Shown: positions 1 to 5,306, numbered from the stretch's first letter. The stretch: 5,306 nt of DNA from Ignavibacteria bacterium (GCA_003233295.1 QILJ01000485.1:1-5306); one strand, 5' to 3'. Notes: generated from the sequence alone by a model not told the origin. Translations and numbers: made by a program.

Positions 1-500
1 ACGGTACGGGAAAAATTATTACGAAGCCTTGCCCCGCTTGTCATGGCGACGGCAGAATTTATGAAGAATCAACTATCAAAATCAATATTCCAGCCGGGGT
101 TACCGATAATAGTTACATGACCTTAAGAGGTGAAGGTAGTGTCGGCAAAAACGGCGGTTCTGCAGGTGATATAATTGTAATATTTAAGGAATTGCCTCAT
201 CCGCATTTTGTCCGTGACGGTGATAATATTATATACGAATTGTCAATCAGTTATCCCGAGGCTGTGTTGGGTACAGAAGTAGAAATTCCGACATTGACCG
301 GCAGGGCAAAATTAAAAATTGAACCTGGTACGCAAGCAGGTAAATTCTTGAAGATGCGTGAAAAAGGCATTCAGCATTTGAATAGGCATGGTGCTGGAGA
401 TCAATTGGTGAAAACAAATATTCACGTGCCTCGAAAAGTAAATTCACAAGAAAAAGAACTTTTGAGACAATTACAGAATATGCCGCATATAAAAGTTTAA
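1..500 (+). CDS. dnaJ: Chaperone protein DnaJ (Hsp40), 3' part only
   Basis: This is the C-terminal 165 residues of DnaJ, the cytosolic J-domain co-chaperone that delivers unfolded proteins to DnaK and stimulates its ATPase. The reading frame enters at base 3. The first residues, GTGKII, are the tail of the third zinc repeat. The fourth repeat is complete (CPACHGDG, fragment residues 10-17); its two cysteines normally share a Zn site with repeat 1, which lies outside the window. The beta-sandwich substrate-binding domains follow, with family signatures IPAGV, LRGEG, GDIIVIF, PHPHFVRDGD, ALGTEVEIPTL-like text (here VLGTEVEIPTL), GTQAG, KGI and GDQLV. The protein ends soon after the last helix, as in typical DnaJ. 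The J domain, G/F region and zinc repeats 1-2 are off the left edge. The stop is TAA at 498-500. No terminator is evident downstream, so read-through into the next gene is possible. Confidence 0.97.
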   Translation, partial: GTGKIITKPCPACHGDGRIYEESTIKINIPAGVTDNSYMTLRGEGSVGKNGGSAGDIIVIFKELPHPHFVRDGDNIIYELSISYPEAVLGTEVEIPTLTGRAKLKIEPGTQAGKFLKMREKGIQHLNRHGAGDQLVKTNIHVPRKVNSQEKELLRQLQNMPHIKV

Positions 501-593
501 TACCGGTTTATCACGGTGGCAGATTTAAAAATTTTACGGTATTATACGTGCTGATTTACTATTTTATTTAATTATAAAAATTGGTGAACTGAA

Positions 594-656
594 ATCAGCT
601 TTATAAAGAAAATAGGAAATAGAATTGGCTTCACTGAAATTGAGGTCAAAGTTATC
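594..656 (+). other. Probable N-terminal extension of the ComEA-like protein, using a non-ATG start
   Basis: The frame of the HhH gene stays open upstream to a TGA at 585-587. The extra 21 codons from ATC 594 include a basic stretch (KKIGNR) and GFTEIEVKVILF, which runs directly into the hydrophobic segment after 657. That gives the usual order of short basic cytoplasmic tail followed by membrane anchor. I recall similar GFT-x-x-E-type starts in HhH proteins of Bacteroidota and Chlorobi relatives, which makes me think the stretch is translated. No ATG occurs anywhere in 501-656 in any frame. A GGTGA (583-587), part of the Shine-Dalgarno consensus, lies 6 bases before the ATC at 594. A weaker AGGA (614-617) precedes an in-frame ATT at 624. 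Alternatives are a real TTG start at 657, with GAGG at 642-645 as its ribosome site, or a sequence error that destroyed an ATG. Confidence 0.55.
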
Positions 657-1091
657 TTGTTTATTACTGTTTCTTTCTTGGTTGGATCTTTGGCTTACTA
701 TTTTACGTACAAGTCCGAACTTGCTGAAGTAAAAAAATACGATTATTCTATGCAGGATAGTCTATTTTGGAATAACAAAAACAGTTCAAATTCTGTTTCA
801 ACAGATAAGAAAAAAGTTGATTATGAGCAGGAACTTTTAGATTTTAGTAATGATAATTATTCTGAAAGAACAAATAGTGCTGATCAACTATCTGATCGTA
901 AGATAAATGTAAATAATTCAACTATAGAAGAGTTGATTTTACTGCCTGGGATAGGGGAAAAGACAGCGGAACATATTATTGACTTTAGAAATAAGAACGG
1001 TAAATTTCGTAGTATTGATGATTTAATTAAAGTTCCGGGTATCGGTAGAAAAAAATTAGCTAGAATAAAAAAACATATAATTATTGAATAG
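657..1091 (+). CDS. ComEA-like membrane-anchored helix-hairpin-helix DNA-binding protein
   Basis: From the TTG at 657 this encodes 144 residues: a hydrophobic segment at the very N-terminus (about 1-16), a polar, Ser/Asn/Lys-rich linker (about 17-80), and a C-terminal double helix-hairpin-helix domain (about 82-141). The domain begins KINVNNSTIEELILLPGIG and has the two expected hairpins, LPGIG (96-100) and VPGIG (126-130), with FRSIDDL between them, as in ComEA. Such domains bind the DNA backbone without sequence specificity. ComEA is the envelope DNA receptor of natural transformation, but short HhH proteins of this type are common and uptake is not proven here. The start is doubtful. The frame is open upstream to 588 and encodes a credible cytoplasmic N-terminus, yet offers no ATG, GTG or TTG before 657 (see the 594-656 entry). 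The stop TAG at 1089-1091 lies 24 bases before the next start, suggesting co-transcription. Confidence 0.85.
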   Translation: MFITVSFLVGSLAYYFTYKSELAEVKKYDYSMQDSLFWNNKNSSNSVSTDKKKVDYEQELLDFSNDNYSERTNSADQLSDRKINVNNSTIEELILLPGIGEKTAEHIIDFRNKNGKFRSIDDLIKVPGIGRKKLARIKKHIIIE

Positions 1092-1106
1092 AGCATCAAA
1101 GCTTTT

Positions 1107-1111
1107 GGAGG
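1107..1111 (+). promoter_or_regulatory. Strong Shine-Dalgarno site for the pilin-like gene
   Basis: GGAGG followed by four A bases and then the ATG at 1116. It is the only textbook Shine-Dalgarno in the window; the PilM-like, rsmD and coaD starts have none. It fixes the start of the gene and implies that it is translated more strongly, or more independently of upstream translation, than its neighbours. Confidence 0.8.
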
Positions 1112-1115
1112 AAAA

Positions 1116-1673
1116 ATGAAAAAGAAAAATGATCCGTGGTACATTCATGCGGCTTTATGGGTTGTAATAGTTATCCTTACGTTTATTTTAATTCAAGTTT
1201 CTATTGTTGAACCTACTAAAATTACTCGTCTTGAGAATTACTATAAGAATGAATCGCGTGCCAGAATGACGAATCTAAAACAAGCTGAAATGTTATACGA
1301 GAAAATTCATGGAAGATACTCCGATAATCTTGATACTCTTATTAACTTTATTAAAACCGATACTACCGTACATGCTTTAATTGTTGGAGTTGATACTGTT
1401 ACCAATAAATCAACTAACCCGTTTGTAAATTTAACCGACGGAAAATTTTCTCCGGAATCACTTTATATCTCTCCTCGATCCCGTAAAAATTTTATTGTAA
1501 AAATTGACACTACATTAGAAGTTGATACAGTGATAAACCGAAGAGGGAAAATTGTTAAAATTGATTCTAATATTACGATTGGTACTCGTTATGTGATTGA
1601 AAGTCCCGACAGTAAAGATAAGATTGGTGATCTTTATTCAGACGCATTGAAAAACACTTCTTCTTGGGAATAA
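1116..1673 (+). CDS. Single-pass membrane protein with a pilin-like ectodomain start, function unknown
   Basis: The product has 185 residues: a short basic cytoplasmic N-terminus (MKKKNDPWY), one transmembrane helix (about 12-30), then an extracytoplasmic domain. I do not recognise a named family. The segment from about 38 to 80, a charged helix followed by LKQAEMLYEKIHGRYSDNLD, resembles the part of type II secretion pseudopilins and type IV pilins where the alpha-1 helix leads into an 'A-x-x-Y-x-x-x-x-G-x-Y' pattern. However, there is no prepilin peptidase motif (G/A before FTLIE), so it would stay anchored and unprocessed. The remainder (85-165) is predicted beta-rich, with two similar strand motifs (VKID at 128-131 and again at 147-150) and many Asp, Thr and Ser residues. 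It has no cysteine. A strong Shine-Dalgarno precedes it, the ComEA-like gene ends 24 bases upstream, and a PilM-like gene begins 20 bases downstream. This context suggests an envelope complex related to pili or secretion; that is inference. Confidence 0.8.
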   Translation: MKKKNDPWYIHAALWVVIVILTFILIQVSIVEPTKITRLENYYKNESRARMTNLKQAEMLYEKIHGRYSDNLDTLINFIKTDTTVHALIVGVDTVTNKSTNPFVNLTDGKFSPESLYISPRSRKNFIVKIDTTLEVDTVINRRGKIVKIDSNITIGTRYVIESPDSKDKIGDLYSDALKNTSSWE

Positions 1674-1677
1674 TATA

Positions 1678-1707
1678 CTAACATGCTTTATTAATGAATC
1701 ATGTTGG
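1678..1707 (+). promoter_or_regulatory. Possible RNA hairpin with the PilM-like start codon in its loop
   Basis: CTAACATG (1678-1685) can pair with CATGTTGG (1700-1707): eight pairs including one G-U, with a 14-base loop. The AUG at 1694 lies inside the loop. There is no Shine-Dalgarno. A three-codon reading frame (ATG 1683, stop TAA 1692-1694) ends in a TAATG overlap with the start. The arrangement could affect initiation or couple it to upstream translation, but the stem is AT-rich and may be chance. Confidence 0.3.
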
Positions 1708-2557
1708 TATCAATATAACGGAAAATACACTTCAATTTGTTGAAGTAGTTGAAAAAAATAAGATTTATTATTTGGAGAACGTTGACGAAGAACTTTTTTC
1801 GGAAACACTGGATTTTCAATCTTCAGATTTCATTAACGTTCTTCAAACTGCATTCGATAATTTAACTCATCGTAGGCAAATTAAAAGTGATAAAATTTCC
1901 GTAGCACTTTCGATTGATCTATTTAGAATTTTTTCGTTTCCGCTTGAGTCACAACTATCCGGAAGTGATCTTCAGAAACAAATCGAATGGGAATTCTCCG
2001 TATTGTTTCCCACCTTATCATTTAAGGATCATATAATCAGACAGAAAAAAATATCGAGCGGTCTTTACTCTTATCCGGAAGCAATGATCATTGCAGTTGA
2101 TCAAAAACCGGCAAGAGAAATTTATAATTTTTTACTTCAGAATGATCTAGTGCTGCAGTTTATTGATAACGCCCACTTTTCTTCCGATCTGCTGATAAAA
2201 AAGAATAATACAATATCTGTTTATGCGGGAGGTCAAACAGTTTCTTTCTGCAGCTATAAAAACAACGAGCTTACCGGATACAGAAAGTTTGCAGCAGGCA
2301 ATAACACAAAACTAATTGACCATATAAATGCTTTTGCAGTACAGGATGAAAATAGTTTTAGTGAATTTTATATTGCCGGTGATACTGAATTTGCACAACT
2401 CCAGAAAGAGATTGAAGAATCGGTTAATATTAGTTTTGATAATATCAATCCGTTCGAGCGTATTCAACTTTCTGAATCATTTGTTCAGAATGATCATTAT
2501 CTAAATAAAGCAAAGTTATTTTCTTCAGCGGCTGGAATTTGTTTCCGCATAGCTTAG
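1694..2557 (+). CDS. PilM-like (actin/FtsA fold) protein, short and with degenerate nucleotide-binding loops
   Basis: The product has 287 residues and no signal peptide or membrane segment, so it is cytoplasmic. It follows the PilM plan: an opening VGINITENTLQFVEV (4-18) where PilM has the phosphate-1 loop; a middle region with ISVALSIDLFRIFSFPL (68-84) and LQKQIEWEFSVLFP (93-106), matching the 'ALP...R...LP' and 'I-x-W-E-x-x-x-x-x-P' regions; ISVYAGGQT (174-182) at the phosphate-2 position; FYIAGD (225-230) at the adenosine loop; and a characteristic end, NPFERI (252-257) then SSAAGICFR. PilM links the inner-membrane PilN/PilO complex to the pilus motor. This copy is shorter than the roughly 350 residues usual for PilM. 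The Asp of DIG is Asn in loop 1 (GINI) and Tyr in loop 2 (VYAG), so ATP binding is doubtful. No pilN, pilO, pilP or pilQ follows. It lies 20 bases after the pilin-like gene and ends with tandem stops TAG TAA (2555-2560). The PilM kinship is inferred from motifs only. Confidence 0.75.
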   Translation: MNHVGINITENTLQFVEVVEKNKIYYLENVDEELFSETLDFQSSDFINVLQTAFDNLTHRRQIKSDKISVALSIDLFRIFSFPLESQLSGSDLQKQIEWEFSVLFPTLSFKDHIIRQKKISSGLYSYPEAMIIAVDQKPAREIYNFLLQNDLVLQFIDNAHFSSDLLIKKNNTISVYAGGQTVSFCSYKNNELTGYRKFAAGNNTKLIDHINAFAVQDENSFSEFYIAGDTEFAQLQKEIEESVNISFDNINPFERIQLSESFVQNDHYLNKAKLFSSAAGICFRIA

Positions 2558-2585
2558 TAAATCACCTTAACAATAATATTTTTCT

Positions 2586-3128
2586 ATGAGAATAATAGCC
2601 GGAGAATTCAGAGGACGCACAATCAAGTTTCCAAAATCAAAACTTGTCAGACCCACAACAGACAAGAACAAAGAAGCAATTTTTAACATACTGAATAACT
2701 TCATCAATTTTAACGGAATCAAAACTTGTGATATTTATGCCGGTTCCGGTTCGCTGGGCTTGGAGGCATTAAGCCGCGGTGCAGAAGAAGTTCATTTTGT
2801 CGAAAAGAACTTCCATGTTCAAAAAATGCTGCGAGAGAATATCCGCAGCTTGAACTCAGAAGATTATTGCAGGGTGTTAAATATGACTGCGCTCAGATTT
2901 TCATCATTAAACGAACACGACATATACAACCTAATACTTTTAGACCCTCCGTTTTTTAAGGATGATGTGCACCAAGTAGTTGAAAACCTATTTAAAAATA
3001 ATTTTCTAAGCAAAGACGGAATTATGCTTGTTGAACGCTCAATTCAGACAAAAGAAAGAGATGTTGAAAATTTTGGAAGAGAGCCGTTAAAACGGCTGGG
3101 CGATAGTCTTATCTACATTTTTGACTGA
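2586..3128 (+). CDS. rsmD: 16S rRNA (guanine(966)-N2)-methyltransferase RsmD
   Basis: This 180-residue cytosolic enzyme transfers a methyl group from S-adenosylmethionine to the N2 of G966 (E. coli numbering) in 16S rRNA of the small subunit. All family signatures are present: RIIAGEFRGRTI (2-13), RPTTDKNKEAIFNIL (22-36), the SAM-binding loop CDIYAGSGSLGLEALSRGA (48-66), the acidic motif FVEKN (71-75), and the catalytic LLDPPF (118-123) of N-methyltransferases. The length is normal for the family. The start ATG at 2586 is fixed by the conserved MRIIAG opening. It lacks a Shine-Dalgarno and begins 28 bases after the PilM-like stop, so it may share that transcript. In many bacteria coaD follows directly; here a lipoprotein gene intervenes. 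Confidence 0.97.
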   Translation: MRIIAGEFRGRTIKFPKSKLVRPTTDKNKEAIFNILNNFINFNGIKTCDIYAGSGSLGLEALSRGAEEVHFVEKNFHVQKMLRENIRSLNSEDYCRVLNMTALRFSSLNEHDIYNLILLDPPFFKDDVHQVVENLFKNNFLSKDGIMLVERSIQTKERDVENFGREPLKRLGDSLIYIFD

Positions 3129-3229
3129 ATTTCACAATATTCGATTTTTACCTAATATTTGAAATAATTACCGATTTTCTTAAGTTTTATATAAAAACAA
3201 ATGCTTTTAGATGGTTAACTAAACTAATA

Positions 3230-3255
3230 TTTGGTATCTTTTTTGAGTATATTTG
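3230..3255 (+). promoter_or_regulatory. Candidate Bacteroidota-type promoter for the lipoprotein gene
   Basis: TATATTTG at 3248-3255 matches the TAnnTTTG -7 element of Bacteroidota exactly and would place the transcript start near 3262, about 22 bases before the ATG at 3284. The only upstream TTTG (3230-3233) is 14 bases away, shorter than the usual 17-23, so the -33 half is weak. The 155-base AT-rich gap after rsmD (3129-3283) otherwise shows only low-complexity AT runs and no terminator hairpin. Confidence 0.4.
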
Positions 3256-3283
3256 ATATAAATACAAAATCCATGGAAAAACA

Positions 3284-4699
3284 ATGCATTTGGCAACAAA
3301 GAGAAGTTTATTCTTAACTTTTATATCTGTTACACTTCTTTTAACGGTAAGCAGTTGCACTCTAACAGAAAACCCTGATGAAGCATTAAAAAAAGAGAAT
3401 AATTATTACGAAACAAAGGATGTTTCCAATATTCTGAACGGCACATGTGCCGCATCCGGCTGTCACGCTGAGAGCAATCCTGTAAATGGATTTTCTACGG
3501 AAATACAACCTCAAATTATGCTGGGTGCATCAAACAGACCTTTGGAAGGTGTTCGTAATTATGGCTACGGCGGTGATGATGTGATTCCCTATAGCGTAGA
3601 TAAAAGTTTGCTTATGCAGTTTATCAATGGGAATATAGTTGATAAACTTTCGTACAACCACTCATCTATCCTCAGTTCAAACCAGATTAAAACAATAAAA
3701 AATTGGATTGCTGACGGCGCTCAAGATTATAAAGGCAATGTTCCATATTCTTCACCGGAAAGTTACCGGGTGTATGTATGTAATCAATATTCGGAAGATA
3801 TCTCTGTAGTCGACGGTACAAACAACGTTGTATCATATTTAAATGATGTTTACGATCCATTAACAGAATTTGACACTCCGTATTGGGTTGCTGAATATGG
3901 TGATTATTATTACGTTACTCTTAGTGCGGCAGGTCGATTTGTCAAGTTCAGAAAATCTGACAATTCTCCCGTCCTTTCAATCAGCGGACTCTCTGATCCA
4001 GGCATTATCAAAATCAATAGCGACGGTACAAAAGCATATGTTTCAAGAGCATCAACAAGTGAATTTACCTACAGCAGTATTTATGTTATTAATCTGACAA
4101 ATATGGTTATTCAGAAAGAGATCAATCTTCCTATAAGCGGCTTGCCGCATGGAATGGCGCTGGATAAACAGCGCGGTTTTCTGTTTGTTGCCGATGCCAT
4201 AAATAATTTAATTCATGTTATTAATATTTTCTCCGACCAATTGATAGATTCAAGATTTGATTTAGTGAATGATTATTACCCGCTTTTCTTGGGTATTTCA
4301 CCTGACGGTAATTATCTCTACATCACAGCCAATAAAACGAATCAACTTTTAGTAGCCAACGCCGGAAGCAGATCGGTTATCTCTAAAATTAATCTTCTTT
4401 CAAATCCAATGGGAGTAACCGTCTCAAGCACCGGTCAAAAAATCTATGTAGCATCAGGTGGTGGTAACGCTGTTGAGGTGATTACCAAAACCGCAGCATT
4501 TTGGGATAAGACGAACACAATTACTCATCCTGCATTCAGTATGCCTTTTGGTATTGATATAACTTCCGACGATAGGTATGTTTATGTTACTAACCAAAAC
4601 TTGGAAGGAGATTTTGTTCCAGCTTATCAAGTAAAAGGAGAAGAATTTATTTCTACGTTGGAATTATTAACACTCAAACAGAAGCAGTTGAAAAAGTAA
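3284..4699 (+). CDS. Lipoprotein with cytochrome c-like CX4CH domain and YVTN/YncE beta-propeller, C-terminus frameshifted
   Basis: As read, the product has 471 residues. A basic N-terminus (KR at 6-7), a hydrophobic stretch (8-22) and a lipobox ending VSSC (Cys25) indicate export and lipid anchoring. Residues about 46-146 resemble a cytochrome c-type domain: ILNGTCAASGCH (50-61) carries a CX4CH site rather than CXXCH, and after it come SVDKSLLMQFI (104-114) and IKTIKNWIADGA (135-146), as in such domains. From about 161 to the end lies a beta-propeller of the YVTN/YncE kind, probably seven blades, with repeats PGIIKINSDGTKAYVS (239-254), PHGMALDKQRGFLFVAD (288-304), PLFLGISPDGNYLYIT (333-348), PMGVTVSSTGQKIYVAS (375-391) and PFGIDITSDDRYVYVTN (421-437). 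The last 13 residues (after Thr458) are Leu/Lys/Gln-rich and unlike a propeller; the expected ending lies in another frame (see 4657-4746). Haem binding, electron transfer and ligand are unproven. The start ATG has only a weak GGA upstream. The gene splits the common rsmD-coaD pair. Confidence 0.85.
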   Translation: MHLATKRSLFLTFISVTLLLTVSSCTLTENPDEALKKENNYYETKDVSNILNGTCAASGCHAESNPVNGFSTEIQPQIMLGASNRPLEGVRNYGYGGDDVIPYSVDKSLLMQFINGNIVDKLSYNHSSILSSNQIKTIKNWIADGAQDYKGNVPYSSPESYRVYVCNQYSEDISVVDGTNNVVSYLNDVYDPLTEFDTPYWVAEYGDYYYVTLSAAGRFVKFRKSDNSPVLSISGLSDPGIIKINSDGTKAYVSRASTSEFTYSSIYVINLTNMVIQKEINLPISGLPHGMALDKQRGFLFVADAINNLIHVINIFSDQLIDSRFDLVNDYYPLFLGISPDGNYLYITANKTNQLLVANAGSRSVISKINLLSNPMGVTVSSTGQKIYVASGGGNAVEVITKTAAFWDKTNTITHPAFSMPFGIDITSDDRYVYVTNQNLEGDFVPAYQVKGEEFISTLELLTLKQKQLKK

Positions 4700-4746
4700 T
4701 TGAAGTTGAAGAGAACGCTGGTGGAATTGCAGTAGAAAAATTATAA
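4657..4746 (+). pseudogene. Displaced last blade of the propeller lipoprotein, in another frame
   Basis: Beginning at G4657, the frame offset from the gene above reads VGIINTQTEAVEKVIEVE, then a segment ending GGIAVEKL and a TAA stop at 4744-4746. This is exactly the pattern of a propeller strand pair (x-V-x-x-I-x-T-x-T-x-x-V-x-x-x-I-x-V ... GIAV) and should follow FIST (455-458) of the lipoprotein. Adding one base near 4657 would make ST-VG continuous and give a 487-residue protein with a complete final blade. Either the strain carries a recent one-base deletion or the assembly has a one-base error. Whether the truncated form folds is unknown. Confidence 0.8.
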
Positions 4747-4773
4747 ATTCTTCCTCTATTTTCATCACTAATC

Positions 4774-4805
4774 TTTGTCATAGGCTCATTATTTTTTTAT
4801 ATTTG
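4774..4805 (+). promoter_or_regulatory. Bacteroidota-type promoter for coaD
   Basis: TTTG (4774-4777), a 20-base spacer, then TATATTTG (4798-4805) matches the TTTG / TAnnTTTG promoter of Bacteroidota primary sigma factors in both sequence and spacing. The transcript would begin near 4812, leaving an untranslated leader of about 26 bases before the ATG at 4838. The -7 octamer is identical to that before the lipoprotein gene. This implies coaD can be transcribed independently of upstream genes. Confidence 0.6.
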
Positions 4806-4837
4806 GATAATTTAGCAAACAAATTTGTCGAGTTGGA

Positions 4838-5306
4838 ATGAAACGCGTAATTTATCCCGGAACTTTTGATCCTGTAACGAACGGACACATAGATGTTATT
4901 AAAAGGGCAATAGATCTATTTGACGAAGTAGTTGTTACCGTTGCAAAAAATCCTTCAAAAAACTCTTTGTTCACAGTTGATGAACGATTAACAATGCTCA
5001 ACGAATGTCTAAAAGAATTTAAGACAGTCTTTGTTGATTCTTTCGACGGGCTTATTGTCAATCATGCAAAAGAAGTGGGCGCTATTGGTATAATAAGAGG
5101 ACTTCGTGCTATATCTGATTTTGAGTATGAATTCCAGATGGCATTAATGAACAGAAAACTAGATGAGAATCTTCGTACTATCTTCTTAATGCCTCACGAA
5201 AAATATACTTATCTGAATTCAACAATTGTAAGGAATCTTTCACAATTTGATGGGGATGTCAGTGACTTTGTTCCCCCGATAGTTGAGAAGATGTTGAAAG
5301 AAAAGA
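4838..5306 (+). CDS. coaD: Phosphopantetheine adenylyltransferase CoaD, 3' end cut off
   Basis: This cytosolic enzyme of coenzyme A synthesis joins AMP from ATP to 4'-phosphopantetheine, giving dephospho-CoA and pyrophosphate. The 156 visible residues match the bacterial family closely: YPGTFDPVTNGH (6-17) with the nucleotide-binding Thr9 and His17; SK (40-41), whose Lys41 aligns with E. coli Lys42; IIRGLRAISDFEYEFQMA (85-102) with Arg87 and Arg90, aligning with E. coli Arg88 and Arg91; FLMP (116-119); and NSTIVRN (127-133) then GDVSDFVP (139-146) in the ATP-binding C-terminal part. E. coli CoaD has about 159 residues, so only a few codons are missing at the right edge. The start ATG is fixed by the conserved MKRVIYPGTFDP opening. 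No Shine-Dalgarno is present; a Bacteroidota-type promoter lies just upstream. Confidence 0.97.
   Translation, partial: MKRVIYPGTFDPVTNGHIDVIKRAIDLFDEVVVTVAKNPSKNSLFTVDERLTMLNECLKEFKTVFVDSFDGLIVNHAKEVGAIGIIRGLRAISDFEYEFQMALMNRKLDENLRTIFLMPHEKYTYLNSTIVRNLSQFDGDVSDFVPPIVEKMLKEK

Noticed and set aside
247..447. Minus-strand open frame inside dnaJ.
   Set aside because: It is antisense to conserved DnaJ C-terminal domain sequence and has no supporting signals.
498..544. Inverted repeat TAATACCG / CGGTATTA just after dnaJ, considered as a terminator.
   Set aside because: The stem is only 8 pairs with a 31-base loop, it includes the stop codon, and no T-run follows it. It is compatible with chance.
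884..1144. Minus-strand open frame over the ComEA-like gene.
   Set aside because: It is antisense to the well-conserved HhH domain. Its Phe/Ile-rich product reflects the Lys/Glu/Asn-rich sense strand, and no start signals are seen.
3184..3198. GTTTT / AAAAC hairpin in the gap after rsmD, considered as a terminator.
   Set aside because: The stem is almost wholly A-T and five pairs long, with no following T-tract. It is too weak to terminate.
3870..4097. Plus-strand open frame inside the lipoprotein gene.
   Set aside because: It is out of frame with the clear propeller repeats that cover the same bases, so it is a shadow frame.
4852..5061. Minus-strand open frame inside coaD.
   Set aside because: It lies entirely antisense to conserved CoaD sequence. 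Its Ser/Thr-rich product has no recognisable motif.

Overview
This AT-rich window carries one gene array, all on the plus strand: the 3' end of dnaJ, a ComEA-like helix-hairpin-helix protein, a pilin-like membrane protein, a degenerate PilM-like protein, rsmD, a c-type-cytochrome/beta-propeller lipoprotein, and coaD, which is cut by the right edge. Two exact copies of the Bacteroidota-type -7 box (TAnnTTTG, both TATATTTG), several genes without a Shine-Dalgarno and the style of the proteins suggest the Bacteroidota/Chlorobi/Ignavibacteria group. I lean towards an Ignavibacteria-like organism, but this is inference from memory of related proteins, not a search.

Layout. Positions 1-500 hold the last Zn-finger repeat and C-terminal substrate-binding domains of DnaJ. 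Positions 594-2557 hold three tightly spaced genes: a membrane-anchored HhH (ComEA-type) DNA-binding protein, a single-pass membrane protein with a pilin-like start to its ectodomain but no prepilin cleavage motif, and a short PilM-like protein whose nucleotide-binding loops look lost. Positions 2586-3128 are rsmD (16S rRNA guanine-N2 methyltransferase). Positions 3284-4746 are a secreted lipoprotein with an unusual CX4CH haem-type motif followed by a YVTN/YncE-type propeller. It appears frameshifted near 4657: the expected last blade continues in another frame to a stop at 4744-4746. Positions 4838-5306 are coaD (phosphopantetheine adenylyltransferase), lacking only its last few codons and preceded by a good Bacteroidota-type promoter.

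How the genes fit together. dnaJ, rsmD and coaD are housekeeping genes. rsmD and coaD are neighbours in many bacteria, and here the lipoprotein gene sits between them with its own probable promoter. The ComEA-like, pilin-like and PilM-like trio is the most interesting part. All three families relate to DNA uptake or type IV pilus/type II secretion machinery, but the pilin-like and PilM-like members have lost hallmark residues and no PilN/O/P/Q genes follow. It could be a streamlined or repurposed envelope module; this is a hypothesis.

No RNA genes, CRISPR arrays, insertion sequences or convincing intrinsic terminators were seen. No gap between genes exceeds 300 bases.
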